From: Streptomyces antibioticus
GTDB taxonomy: Bacteria > Actinomycetota > Actinomycetes > Streptomycetales > Streptomycetaceae
Direction of reading: 5' to 3'
DNA length: 64,000 bases
Assembly: GCF_002019855.1 (NCBI RefSeq)
Contig: NZ_CM007717.1
Location: 5,871,043 to 5,935,042 of the forward strand
Shown: piece by piece, positions 49,321-60,200 of the stretch
Numbering within the stretch: the stretch's first letter is position 1
How the letters are laid out: each line of letters starts with the position of its first letter
Program-made: the position numbers and the translations under genes
The notes under the pieces: model-generated
What the model saw: only the letters and a program-made list of their open reading frames with translations
Database searches by the model: none
Told to the model about the DNA's origin: nothing

Positions 49321-50688
49321 TCAGGGCAGGTCGGCTGCGAGCCGGTGTATCGCGGACAGCGGTACGGAGAGCCAGTCGGGGCGGTGCCGGGCCTCGTAGA
49401 CCACCTCGTAGACCGCCTTGTCGGTCTCCAGGGCCCGCAGCAGCACGGGGTCGGTGCGCGGGTCGGTGCCGGACACCTCGGCGTATCCGGCGCAGTACGC
49501 CGACCGGCAGGCGTGCGCCCAGCCGGGGACCGGCGGATCGGCGCAGGAGGCCGCGTAGTCGAAGGAGCGCAGCATCCCCGCCACGTCCCGCACGGCCGGC
49601 TGCGGCATCCGGCGCTCGGCCAGCGGCCGGGCCGGTTCCCCCTCGAAGTCGATCAGCGACCACTGGCCGGACGGTGCCCGCAGGCACTGTCCGAGATGCA
49701 GATCGCCGTGCACCCGCTGCGCGGTCCAGGTGTGCCCCTCCGCCGCGAGATCCGCCAGCGCCGAGAAGGCGGTGCGCAGCGCGGGCGCGTACGGCCGCAG
49801 TGCCGGCACCGCCCGCGCCGCCGCGTCCAGGCGTACGACCATGCCGTCCACCAGGGGCTGTATCTGCGCGGCGCCGAGCGTCGCCGTGGGCAGCGCCCGG
49901 GCCAGCGCCCCGTGCACCTCGGCGGTGGCCCGCCCCAGTGCCCGGGCCTCCGCGACGAAGTCCTCGCCCTTGGCCAGCTCCCGCAGGGCCAGCTCCCAGC
50001 CGTCCGTCGCCCCCTGCACGAACGGCTGGAGCACCCCGACCACATACGTGTCGTCGTCGACGTCCGCGTGCATCCACGCCGTCGGCGCCGGCACCCGGGG
50101 ACAGCCCTCGCGGGCCAGCGCCAGCGGCAGCTCCAGATCGGGGTTGACGCCGGGCACGACCCGGCGCAACAGCTTCAGGATGAACGTATCTCCATAGACC
50201 AGGGACGAGTTGGACTGCTCGGCGGTCATCAGACGTGGCACGAGCCCGGCCCGGATCTCCTGCCCCGGATCCCGGTCGCAGCGCAGGGCACCGATCCGGG
50301 CCCGGGTGCGCAGCGCCTCCAGGAGCAGTTCGGCGGGCCGGGTGTCGTAGAGGGCGTCGTAGACCGTGCGCCCGGTCAGCGGGCCGGACGCCACATGGCC
50401 GATCAGCGCGGGCGCGAGCCGGGGCGGCAGCGCCTCGCGGACGCCGATCAGGAGCTGGTAGCAGTCGCCCGCGCTGCCCGGCTGATGGGCCCGCACCAGC
50501 AGGTGGTACAGCCCGAGCCGTCCCAGAGGCGGCAGCAGCTCGGTGGCCGTGACCAGCGAGAACCCGGTGACCGGCCGCCCCTTCCCGGCGAACCACCGCT
50601 GCCGCGGCAGCCACTCCCGCAGCAGCGGGTCCAGTGACGCGAGGAGACCTGGACTTGTCGTGCCGGAACGGGTGACCGTGTCCGCCAT
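49321..50688 (-). CDS. pep2: Maltokinase (Pep2/Mak)
   Basis: This 455-residue kinase of the APH-like fold has the catalytic loop VHGDLHLGQCLR and the Mg-binding LIDFEGEP. The N-terminal cap domain is typical of maltokinases (LREWLPRQRWFAGKGRPVTG). It phosphorylates maltose to maltose 1-phosphate, the substrate of GlgE. In other actinobacteria it is fused to or forms a complex with TreS; here the genes are separate. An 87-base gap with a hairpin divides it from treS. From memory it matches SCO5441. Confidence 0.93.
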   Translation of the reverse strand: MADTVTRSGTTSPGLLASLDPLLREWLPRQRWFAGKGRPVTGFSLVTATELLPPLGRLGLYHLLVRAHQPGSAGDCYQLLIGVREALPPRLAPALIGHVASGPLTGRTVYDALYDTRPAELLLEALRTRARIGALRCDRDPGQEIRAGLVPRLMTAEQSNSSLVYGDTFILKLLRRVVPGVNPDLELPLALAREGCPRVPAPTAWMHADVDDDTYVVGVLQPFVQGATDGWELALRELAKGEDFVAEARALGRATAEVHGALARALPTATLGAAQIQPLVDGMVVRLDAAARAVPALRPYAPALRTAFSALADLAAEGHTWTAQRVHGDLHLGQCLRAPSGQWSLIDFEGEPARPLAERRMPQPAVRDVAGMLRSFDYAASCADPPVPGWAHACRSAYCAGYAEVSGTDPRTDPVLLRALETDKAVYEVVYEARHRPDWLSVPLSAIHRLAADLP

Positions 50689-50742
50689 GGCGTCACATTC
50701 CTTTCCCCGCGGGGGGTCGGGGTGTTACTGATGCGTGCCCCG

Positions 50743-50768
50743 GGCGGGGCGGGGGAAACCGCCCCGCC
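50743..50768. other. Hairpin between treS and pep2
   Basis: GGCGGGGCGG (50743-50752) pairs exactly with CCGCCCCGCC (50759-50768) around GGGAAA. It is the only notable structure inside the glg operon and starts 7 bases after the treS stop. It may trim or stabilise the mRNA and set the ratio of TreS to downstream products. Confidence 0.6.
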
Positions 50769-50775
50769 GCGGGTT

Positions 50776-52472
<1,697 letters not shown>

Positions 52473-52476
<4 letters not shown>

Positions 52477-54620
52477 CGTGTGGGTGACCCTCCGATCTGC
52501 GGGTTGGACGGTCGCAGGACGGTGAGGACGTGCGCGGGCCGAGTGCCCGGTTCCAGGCGCACGTAATTGGCCCTGCCCCAGTGATAGGTCTCACCGGTGA
52601 GCTGGTCGCGCACCGGTACCGACTCGTGCCAGTCCAGGCCGAGTTGCGGCATGTCCAACGAGATCGTCGCCTCCTGGGTGTGGTGGGGGTCGAGGTTGAC
52701 GACCACCAGAACCGTGTTCGAACCGCTCCGCTTCGAGTAGACGATCACCGCCTCCTGGTCGGCGTGATGGAAGTGCAGATTGCGCAGCCGGTGCAGCGCC
52801 GGATTGTCCCGCCGGATCTCGTTGAGGCGGGTGATGAGGGGGGCGAGGGTGTCGGGGGTGTCCCAGTCGCGGGCTTTGAGCTGGTACTTCTCGGAGTCGA
52901 GGTATTCCTCGCTGCCGGGGCGCAGGGGGGTGTTCTCGGCGAGTTCGTAGCCGCTGTAGATGCCCCAGGTGGGGGAGAGGGTGGCGGCCAGCACGGCCCG
53001 CAGCGCGAACGCGGCCCGGCCGCCGTCCTGGAGGGAGGCGTGGAGGATGTCGGGGGTGTTGGCGAAGAGGTTGGGCCGCATGTAGGAGGCGCTCTCACCG
53101 GCGAGTTCGGTGAGGTACTCCGTCAGTTCCTGCTTCGTGGTCCGCCAGGTGAAGTAGGTGTAGGACTGCTGGAAGCCGATCTGGGCGAGGGTGCGCATCA
53201 TCGCGGGGCGGGTGAAGGCTTCGGCGAGGAAGAGCACGTCGGGGTCGGTGCGGTTGATCTCGGCGATGACGCGTTCCCAGAAGAGCACGGGTTTGGTGTG
53301 GGGGTTGTCGACGCGGAAGATGCGCACGCCGTGGGACATCCAGTGCCGCAGGATGCGTACCGTCTCGGCGGTGATGCCGTCCAGGTCGGCGTCGAAGGCG
53401 ACGGGGTAGATGTCCTGGTACTTCTTGGGCGGGTTCTCGGCGTAGGCGATCGAGCCGTCGGGGCGGTGGTGGAACCACTCCGGATGCTTGTCCACCCAGG
53501 GGTGGTCGGGGGAGCACTGCAACGCGAAGTCGAGGGCGATCTCCAGTCCGTGCCGTGCGGCCTCTTCCACGAACCAGGTGAAGTCCTCCAGGGTGCCCAG
53601 TGCCGGGTGGACCGCGTCGTGGCCGCCTTCCGGTGAGCCGATCGCCCAGGGCACGCCGACGTCGTCGGGGGTGGCGTTGAGGGTGTTGTTGCGGCCCTTG
53701 CGGTGGGTGGTGCCGATGGGGTGGATCGGGGGGAGGTAGACGACGTCGAAGCCCATCGCGGCGATGGCGGGCAGCCGCCGTGCGGCGGTGCGGAAGGTGC
53801 CGTGCGGGGTTTCGGGGGTGCCCTCGGAGCGGGGGAAGAACTCGTACCAGGCGCCGTACAGGGCCCGTTCACGCTCCACCAGCAGCGGCATCGGCGCGGA
53901 GGCCGTGACCAGCTCCCGCAGGGGATGGCGGGCCAGGACCGCGTCCACCTCCGGCGTCAACGCCGCCGCCAGCCGGGCGGCGGGCGGACGGCTCTCGTCG
54001 CGCAGGGCGCGGGCGGCGGCCCGCAGCAGGGTCCGTTCCGCGCTGCGCGCGGGCACTCCGGCCGCGGCCCGCTCGTACAGGCGGGCGCCGTCCTCCAGGA
54101 CCAGTTCGGTGTCCTGCCCGGCCGGGATCTTGATGGTGGCGTGATGCCGCCAGGTGCCGAGCGGATCGCTCCATGCCTCCACGGTGTACGTCCACGGGCC
54201 GGGCGCGTCGGGTGTGACGTCCGCGCCCCAGCGGTCGGTCCCGGGGGCCAGTTCGCGCATCGGCGTCCAGGGTCCGGGGCGGCCGCGCGGGTCCCGCAGG
54301 ACGACATTGGCGGCGACGGCGTCGTGGCCCTCGCGGAACACGGTGGCCGAGACCTCGAACGTCTCACCGGTGACCGCCTTGGCGGGCCTGCGCCCCTGCT
54401 GGACCACGGGGTGGACGTCCAGGACAGGGATGCGGCCGACGGTGGTGGCGGGGGCTGTGACCGCTGGAGTGGTGGTGCGGGCGGTGGCGGCCTCGGCGGG
54501 ACGCGCGGGTGGCGTCTCGGTCGCTTCGGCCGTTTCGTTCGGTCGACTTGCCTGGTCCGTCTTCTTGGTTGCCTTGGTATGGGACGCCGGGGGTGCCGAC
54601 GAGTGGTGCGTGGCGGGCAT
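52473..54620 (-). CDS. glgE: GlgE maltosyltransferase
   Basis: The ATG at 54620 (MPATHHSSAPPASHTKATKK) is the natural start: its first eight residues match my memory of S. coelicolor GlgE1. The 715-residue protein is about 40 residues longer than that 675-residue enzyme, due to a Thr/Ala/Glu/Pro tract at about residues 10-60. The nucleophile is Asp438 (RVDNPHTKP) and the acid Glu467 (LAEAFTRP), 29 residues apart as in GlgE1 (Asp394, Glu423). It extends alpha-1,4-glucans with maltose 1-phosphate. It is the first gene of the operon. Confidence 0.95.
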
Positions 54621-54751
54621 GACCGCTCCTGTCCGCTTCAACGGGGGGTGGGCGGAGGGATGTGGGGTCGAGTACCGGGGGAGCCTTCCCACCCTGAACG
54701 GGTGCGCACTCCGGCACTTTGTTAACTACTCGCGCGTATGTCTACGCACAA

Positions 54752-54783
54752 GACCGGCCCCGTCCGGAAGAACGGGGCCGGTC
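54752..54783 (-). terminator. Terminator of the subtilisin-like gene
   Basis: GACCGGCCCCGT (54752-54763) pairs exactly with ACGGGGCCGGTC (54772-54783) around CCGGAAGA. It lies 25 bases after the protease stop and before the AT-rich stretch that likely carries the glgE promoter, so it insulates the two. Confidence 0.8.
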
Positions 54784-54807
54784 ACGGGGGACAGCCGCCA
54801 TAGCTCC

Positions 54808-56118
54808 CTAGAACGGCGGCACTTGCAGGATTTTGTTCGGTGAACCGCTGCCCCGGCCGGAGACCTTGCCGTTCGCGGCACCCGCGACAAGTGCCCGGGA
54901 GACCTGGGCCGGTGTGGCTTTCGGGTGATCTGCCAGATAGAGCGCGGCCGCCCCCGCCGCGTGCGGCGCCGCCGTCGACGTACCCGAGAAGGTGGCGCGC
55001 GCGGTGTCGCCGCGGTGCGAGGCGGAGGTGATCGACACGCCCGGCGCGAACAGGTCGAGCGCGGAGCCGTGGTTCGAGAAGGCGGGCCGGGTGTCCGTGC
55101 GGTCGACGGCGCCGACGGTGACGGCCTCGCGGACGTCGGCGGGGGACTGGAGGGCGGCCGGGCGTCCCTCGTTGCCCGCCGCCACCGTGTAGGTGACGCC
55201 GGATCGGATCGAGGCGCGGACGGCCGCGTCGAGCTGGGCGTTGTAGCCGCCGCCCAGGCTGAGGTTGGCGACCGCGGGCTTGCGGGCGTTGCGGGTCACC
55301 CAGTCGATACCGGCGATCACCCGCGCGATCGTGCCCGCGCCGGTGTCGTCGAGCACCCGGACCGAGACCACCTTCGCCTTCTTGGCCACCCCGAAGGACG
55401 TGCCCGCGACGGTGGCGGCGACATGGGTGCCGTGGCCGTTGCCGTCGGCGGCCGTGCCGTCGCCGCCGACGAAGTCCCAGCCGTGGCGCGCCCGGCCGCC
55501 GAAGTCCTTGTGGGTGATCCGTACGCCGGTGTCGATGACGTACACGGTCACCCCGGCGCCCGCCGACTTCGGCCAGGAATAGCTGTCGTCCAGGGGCCGG
55601 GAGGGCTGGTCGATGCGGTCCAGTCCCCAGGACGCGGGGGTGCGGGCGGCGGTGCCGGTGGTGTTGTCCGTGCTTCTGGCTTCGACGGCGACGGGTGTGT
55701 CCACCGTGACCGGCGTGTCCTCCGTGACCGGTGTGTCCACCGTGACCCGGGTGTCCTGGACGACCGACGCGACGCTCGGGTCGGCCGCCAGCCGCCGGGC
55801 CTGTCTCGCGTCCGCCTCGACGGCGAAGCCGTGCAGGACCGTGCCGTAGACATGGCTGATTCTCGCCCCGTACGCCTCGGCGAGGCGCCGTCCGGCCGCG
55901 GCGGACGCCGGGGTGCCCGGGTCGGACGCGCCTGGGTCCGGGGCCTCCTTCAGCGTCACGAGGTAGCTTCCGTCGACGGCGCCGGGCCGGCCGGCGCCGA
56001 GTATCGTCCCCTCCGGAACGGCGTGCGCGGGCAGAGTGACGGCCGACAGGACCACGGTCGTGACCACCGCGATCAGGCCCCCCGCCCCGCGCAGACGCCG
56101 GGTACGCGTCCGTGCCAT
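54808..56118 (-). CDS. Secreted subtilisin-family (S8) serine protease
   Basis: The start MARTRTRRLRGAGGLIAVVT at 56118 (436 residues) sits behind a GGAGG region; a longer frame adds 50 unlikely residues. A signal peptide (to about AHA-VPEG) and an I9 propeptide (about 45-130) precede a short repeat of PVTxDT (about 125-140). The catalytic domain has Asp in YVIDTGV, His in GHGTHVA and Ser in GTSTAAPHA. The layout is that of secreted proteinase-K-like enzymes. It is divergent from glgP and upstream of glgE but not linked by function. Confidence 0.92.
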   Translation of the reverse strand: MARTRTRRLRGAGGLIAVVTTVVLSAVTLPAHAVPEGTILGAGRPGAVDGSYLVTLKEAPDPGASDPGTPASAAAGRRLAEAYGARISHVYGTVLHGFAVEADARQARRLAADPSVASVVQDTRVTVDTPVTEDTPVTVDTPVAVEARSTDNTTGTAARTPASWGLDRIDQPSRPLDDSYSWPKSAGAGVTVYVIDTGVRITHKDFGGRARHGWDFVGGDGTAADGNGHGTHVAATVAGTSFGVAKKAKVVSVRVLDDTGAGTIARVIAGIDWVTRNARKPAVANLSLGGGYNAQLDAAVRASIRSGVTYTVAAGNEGRPAALQSPADVREAVTVGAVDRTDTRPAFSNHGSALDLFAPGVSITSASHRGDTARATFSGTSTAAPHAAGAAALYLADHPKATPAQVSRALVAGAANGKVSGRGSGSPNKILQVPPF

Positions 56119-56341
56119 GGTTCGAGTTCCCCTCCTCGACTCACCAGGAAGCCTCTCGTGCGGGGTGAAGTGCCACAAGGTGGCCGGTGTGAGGGGAATC
56201 AGCCATATCGCTGGAATGCGTGATTCTGACCGTTCGGGGAAAGCCTCCCCCAGGTGCCGGGGCATCACCGGTACGGTGCTGAGTCACCGGGCGCACAGAG
56301 CCGTGCGCCCATTCAGCGAACGCGCCACGCCGAGGTGGAAT

Positions 56342-58966
56342 GTGAAGGCGATCCGTCGATTCACCGTCCGACCCCTTCTCCCCGAACCCCTCCGGCCGCT
56401 CAGTGACCTGGCCCGCAATCTGCGCTGGTCCTGGCACGCGGACACCCGTGAACTCTTCCAGTCCGTCGACCCCGAACACTGGGCCGTCTCGGACGGCGAC
56501 CCGGTACGGCTGCTCGGCGGGGTACGCCCCGAGCGCCTCGCCGAGCTGGCCGAGGACCGCCGGTTCCTGCGCCGGCTGACCGCGGTCACCGACGACCTGC
56601 ACGACTACCTGACCGGCGAACGCTGGTACCAGGTCCAGGCCCGCACCACCGAACTCCCCGCCGCCGTCGCCTACTTCTCCCCGGAGTTCGGCGTCACGGC
56701 CGCCCTGCCGCAGTACTCCGGCGGACTCGGCATCCTGGCCGGCGACCATCTGAAGGCGGCCAGCGACCTGGGCGTCCCGCTGATCGGCGTCGGACTGCTC
56801 TACCGGCACGGCTACTTCCGCCAGACCCTCTCCCGCGACGGCTGGCAGCAGGAGCACTACCCCGTCCTCGACCCCAACGAGCTGCCGCTCACCCCGCTGC
56901 GGGAGGACGACGGCACCCCCGCCCGGGTCGCCCTCGCGCTCCCGGCCGGCAAACAACTGCACGCCCGGATCTGGCTGGCCCAGGTCGGCCGGGTCCCCCT
57001 CCTCATGCTCGACTCCGACGTCGAGGAGAACGACCTCGGCGAACGCGGCGTGACCGACCGGCTCTACGGCGGCGGCAGCGAGCACCGGCTGCTCCAGGAG
57101 ATGCTGCTCGGCATAGGAGGTGTCCGGGCGGTACGCACGTACTGCCGCCTCACCGGGCACGCCCTGCCCGAGGTGTTCCACACCAACGAGGGCCACGCGG
57201 GCTTCCTCGGCCTGGAGCGGATCGCCGAACTCTGCGACGACGGGCTGGACTTCGACTCCGCGCTGGAAGCGGTGCGGGCGGGCACCGTGTTCACCACGCA
57301 CACGCCCGTCCCGGCCGGCATCGACCGCTTCGACCGCGAACTGGTCGCCCGGCACTTCGGACCCGACGCCGAACTCCCGCGCATCGACGTCGAACGCGTC
57401 CTGCGGCTGGGCATGGAGACCTATCCGGGCGGCGAGCCGAACCTCTTCAACATGGCGGTGATGGGCCTGCGTCTGGCCCAGCGCGCCAACGGGGTGTCGC
57501 TGCTGCACGGCCAGGTCAGCCGGGGCATGTTCGCCGGCCTGTGGCCCGGGTTCGACGCGGCCGAGGTGCCGATCACCTCCGTCACCAACGGCGTTCACGC
57601 GCCGACCTGGGTGGCCCCCGAGGTGCTGCGGCTCGGTGCCCGCGAGGTCGGCGCCCAGCGCACCGAGGACGCGCTGACCGTCGGCGGCAGCGAACGCTGG
57701 GACGCGGTCGCCGGCATCCCCGACCAGGAGGTCTGGGAGCTGCGGCGCCTCCTGCGCGAGCAGTTGGTGGACGAGGTACGGCGCCGGCTGCGGGCGTCCT
57801 GGCGCCAGCGCGGCGCCGGTACGGCCGAACTGGGCTGGATCGACGGCGTCCTTGACCCCGACGTCCTGACCATCGGGTTCGCGCGCCGGGTCCCCTCGTA
57901 CAAGCGGCTGACGCTGATGCTGCGCGACCGCGACCGGCTGATGGAACTGCTGCTGCACCCGGAGCGGCCCATCCAGATCGTGGTCGCGGGGAAGGCGCAC
58001 CCGGCGGACGACGGCGGCAAACGCCTGGTGCAGGAGCTGGTCCGGTTCGCCGACGACCCGCGCGTGCGCCATCGGATCGTCTTCCTGCCCGACTACGGCA
58101 TGGCGATGGCGCAGAAGCTGTACCCGGGCTGCGACATCTGGCTGAACAATCCGCTGCGGCCGCTGGAGGCGTGCGGGACGTCCGGGATGAAGGCGGCGCT
58201 CAACGGCTGTCTCAACCTCTCCGTCCTGGACGGCTGGTGGGACGAGTGGTTCCAGCCCGACTTCGGCTGGGCGATCCCCACGGCGGACGGCGCCGGCACC
58301 GACCCCGACCACCGGGACGACATCGAGGCAGCCGCGCTCTACGACCTGCTGGAGCAGCGCATCACGCCCCGCTTCTACGAGCGGGGCCGGGGCGGGCTGC
58401 CCGACCGCTGGATCGAGATGGTCCGCCAGACGCTGTCGCTGCTCGGGCCCAAGGTGCTGGCCGGCCGGATGGTCCGCGAGTACGTGGAGCGTCTCTACGC
58501 CCCGGCCGCGGAGGCGCACCGCGCGATGGACCCGGACACCGCCCGGGAACTCGCCGTCTGGAAGGGCCGGGTGCGCTCCGCCTGGCACGCGGTGACCGTC
58601 GACCACGTGGAGACCTCGGTCGTCACGACCACCGCCGAACTCGGCTCGACACTCGCCCTGCGGGTCCGCGTCGGCCTCGGCGAACTGGCCCCCGAGGACG
58701 TGGAGGTGCAGGCCGTCTCCGGGCGCGTCGACGAGGAGGACCGCATCACCGACGCGACGACGGTCCCCCTGAAACCGGCGGGCGGCCCCGACCTGGAGGG
58801 CCGCTGGCTCTACGAGGGCCCGCTCTCCCTGGACCGCACGGGCCCCTTCGGCTACACGGTCCGCATCCTCCCCTCCCACCCCCTCCTCGCCTCCACCACG
58901 GAGGTGGGCGTGGTGACGGTCCCGTCGGAGGAACTGACGTCGGCGGCGGGGGTGTTGCTGCGGTAG
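56342..58966 (+). CDS. glgP: Alpha-glucan phosphorylase
   Basis: A GTG at 56342 follows GAGGTGG and gives 874 residues (VKAIRRFTVRPLLPEPLRPL). It belongs to the GT35 subfamily with an N-terminal DUF3417 domain. The blocks include AYFSPEFGVTAALPQYSGGL, VFHTNEGHAGFL, ITSVTNGVHAPTW and FARRVPSYKRL. The pyridoxal phosphate region EACGTSGMKAALNGCLNLSV holds the Lys. It releases glucose 1-phosphate from alpha-glucans and maltodextrins. It stands next to the GlgE-pathway operon on the other strand, with the S8 protease gene between. Confidence 0.94.
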   Translation: MKAIRRFTVRPLLPEPLRPLSDLARNLRWSWHADTRELFQSVDPEHWAVSDGDPVRLLGGVRPERLAELAEDRRFLRRLTAVTDDLHDYLTGERWYQVQARTTELPAAVAYFSPEFGVTAALPQYSGGLGILAGDHLKAASDLGVPLIGVGLLYRHGYFRQTLSRDGWQQEHYPVLDPNELPLTPLREDDGTPARVALALPAGKQLHARIWLAQVGRVPLLMLDSDVEENDLGERGVTDRLYGGGSEHRLLQEMLLGIGGVRAVRTYCRLTGHALPEVFHTNEGHAGFLGLERIAELCDDGLDFDSALEAVRAGTVFTTHTPVPAGIDRFDRELVARHFGPDAELPRIDVERVLRLGMETYPGGEPNLFNMAVMGLRLAQRANGVSLLHGQVSRGMFAGLWPGFDAAEVPITSVTNGVHAPTWVAPEVLRLGAREVGAQRTEDALTVGGSERWDAVAGIPDQEVWELRRLLREQLVDEVRRRLRASWRQRGAGTAELGWIDGVLDPDVLTIGFARRVPSYKRLTLMLRDRDRLMELLLHPERPIQIVVAGKAHPADDGGKRLVQELVRFADDPRVRHRIVFLPDYGMAMAQKLYPGCDIWLNNPLRPLEACGTSGMKAALNGCLNLSVLDGWWDEWFQPDFGWAIPTADGAGTDPDHRDDIEAAALYDLLEQRITPRFYERGRGGLPDRWIEMVRQTLSLLGPKVLAGRMVREYVERLYAPAAEAHRAMDPDTARELAVWKGRVRSAWHAVTVDHVETSVVTTTAELGSTLALRVRVGLGELAPEDVEVQAVSGRVDEEDRITDATTVPLKPAGGPDLEGRWLYEGPLSLDRTGPFGYTVRILPSHPLLASTTEVGVVTVPSEELTSAAGVLLR

Positions 58967-59045
58967 CGCCCGCGCGTTGACGGTTCGTGTACGGCCCTGT
59001 GTCCGCCGGGTGGCGGGTGCGGGGCCGTATCGATTTCGGCCGCCC

Positions 59046-59076
59046 TTGATCTTTTTCGGCCGGCAGCGCCTACGAT
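59046..59076 (+). promoter_or_regulatory. Promoter of the small lipoprotein gene
   Basis: TTGATC (59046-59051) and TACGAT (59071-59076) are 19 bases apart, and the GTG follows six bases later. This is a leaderless layout with a slightly long spacer. Confidence 0.5.
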
Positions 59077-59082
59077 GCGTCC

Positions 59083-59613
59083 GTGACGTGGGCAGAGACG
59101 GTCAGAACAGGCGGTTCGCGGGGGCTGGCGCCCTGGGCGGCCATGATCTTCGTGCTGGGTACGGCCGGATGCGCGGCCGGGGGAGACACGGGTGCCGGGG
59201 AGCCGGGACGTGGGACGCCCTCGCCCTCCGTGTCCGTTTCCGTGTCCTCGACGGCGAGCGCCTCGGCGTCCCCCTCCGCCTCCGCCTCCCCGTCGGCGAC
59301 GAAGAGCGCGGCACCGGCCGTGCGGAAGACGGACGGCGCGTCGAAGCGGGCGGGTGGCGCCGGCGCGTCCAAGGGCACCGGCTCCGGCTCGGGTTCGGGC
59401 TCCGGCTCGGGTTCCGGCTCCGGTACGAGCGGCGGTGGGTCCGGTGGCGGCTCCGGCGGTTCCGGCGGCTCGGGGACCGTTCCGCAGAACCCCAATCGGG
59501 GTGCCAATCCGCCGCCGGCCCCGTCCCGTCCCGCTCCCCAGCCCGACTTCACGTCCGGGCAGTGGCAGCCGGGCGACCCCGTCGAGACGGTCCCGGGGTC
59601 CAACCAGGGCTGA
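59083..59613 (+). CDS. Small secreted lipoprotein, Ser/Gly-rich
   Basis: This 176-residue protein has a signal (about 13-30) with lipobox LGTAGC, so the mature chain should begin at Cys30 with a lipid anchor. The rest is low complexity: Ser/Ala runs (SVSVSSTASASASP), then Gly/Ser repeats (GSGSGSGSGS), then Pro-rich sequence ending VPGSNQG. No folded domain is visible. Such chains may be wall-spanning tethers. It is convergent with the DUF1990 gene, 4 bases apart. Confidence 0.7.
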   Translation: MTWAETVRTGGSRGLAPWAAMIFVLGTAGCAAGGDTGAGEPGRGTPSPSVSVSVSSTASASASPSASASPSATKSAAPAVRKTDGASKRAGGAGASKGTGSGSGSGSGSGSGSGTSGGGSGGGSGGSGGSGTVPQNPNRGANPPPAPSRPAPQPDFTSGQWQPGDPVETVPGSNQG

Positions 59614-59617
59614 GAGG

Positions 59618-60127
59618 TCAGTCCTTCGGCTCGCCGACCAGCCCCCGCAGCACCGTCCCGCACCGGCGCGCGTACGCCTGTTGCAGGCCCCGGGTCGCCG
59701 GGCCCGCCGCTCTCGCGTACCACTTGGCGCCCTGGCTGAAGGCCGAGACCGTGAGCCAGACCGTGCCGTCGCCGGTGCGGTCGACGACGAAGGACTCCTC
59801 GCCGCGTTCCGGATGGCCCGGGAGGGTGCCGTAGGCCCAGCCCGCGCGGCGGTGTTCGTCGACCGTCCAGACCACGCGGCAGGGGGCCTTGATGACACCG
59901 CCGAGGGTGACCGTGACGTCGACGTCGGGGGCCGCGCGGGGGGCCGTGGCGGCTATGCCCACGCCGAGGGCGCGGTGCATCTCCCAGGTCATCACAGCCT
60001 CCGAGGCCTGGCGGAAGACGTCGAGTCCCTCGCCGAGACGGGTGCGGACGTGCAGGAGGTGGAAGCCGGGCGGGCAGAAGCCGGGACGGTCACGGGTCGC
60101 GCCGACATCGTCGTACGTGAAGGACAT
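59618..60127 (-). CDS. DUF1990-family protein
   Basis: This 169-residue protein starts MSFTYDDVGATRDRPGFCPP, with the conserved 'YDxVGATR' family start. A beta-rich body carries GYGTLPGHPERGEESF-like sequence (here AYGTLPGHPERGEES). DUF1990 folds resemble START/SRPBCC domains that bind hydrophobic ligands. A TTG three codons earlier is a less likely start. Function is unknown. Confidence 0.85.
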   Translation of the reverse strand: MSFTYDDVGATRDRPGFCPPGFHLLHVRTRLGEGLDVFRQASEAVMTWEMHRALGVGIAATAPRAAPDVDVTVTLGGVIKAPCRVVWTVDEHRRAGWAYGTLPGHPERGEESFVVDRTGDGTVWLTVSAFSQGAKWYARAAGPATRGLQQAYARRCGTVLRGLVGEPKD

Positions 60128-60142
60128 GGGAGCCAAGAGTAG

Positions 60143-60179
60143 GGCGGTACCCGGGGGCGCCTCGGTCCCGGGTACCGCC
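60143..60179 (-). terminator. Terminator of the first M4 protease gene
   Basis: GGCGGTACCCGGG (60143-60155) pairs exactly with CCCGGGTACCGCC (60167-60179) around an 11-base loop, 21 bases past the protease stop. Confidence 0.75.
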
Positions 60180-60200
60180 TTCGGTCACACTCGGACAGCG

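Noticed and set aside
47025..50147. 1040-codon open frame on the + strand opposite glgB and pep2
   Set aside because: Spans two well-supported genes on the other strand and ends in Arg/Pro-rich noise.
56141..58879. Long open frame on the minus strand opposite glgP
   Set aside because: High-GC shadow of a gene with clear GT35 motifs; the antisense product has no family features.
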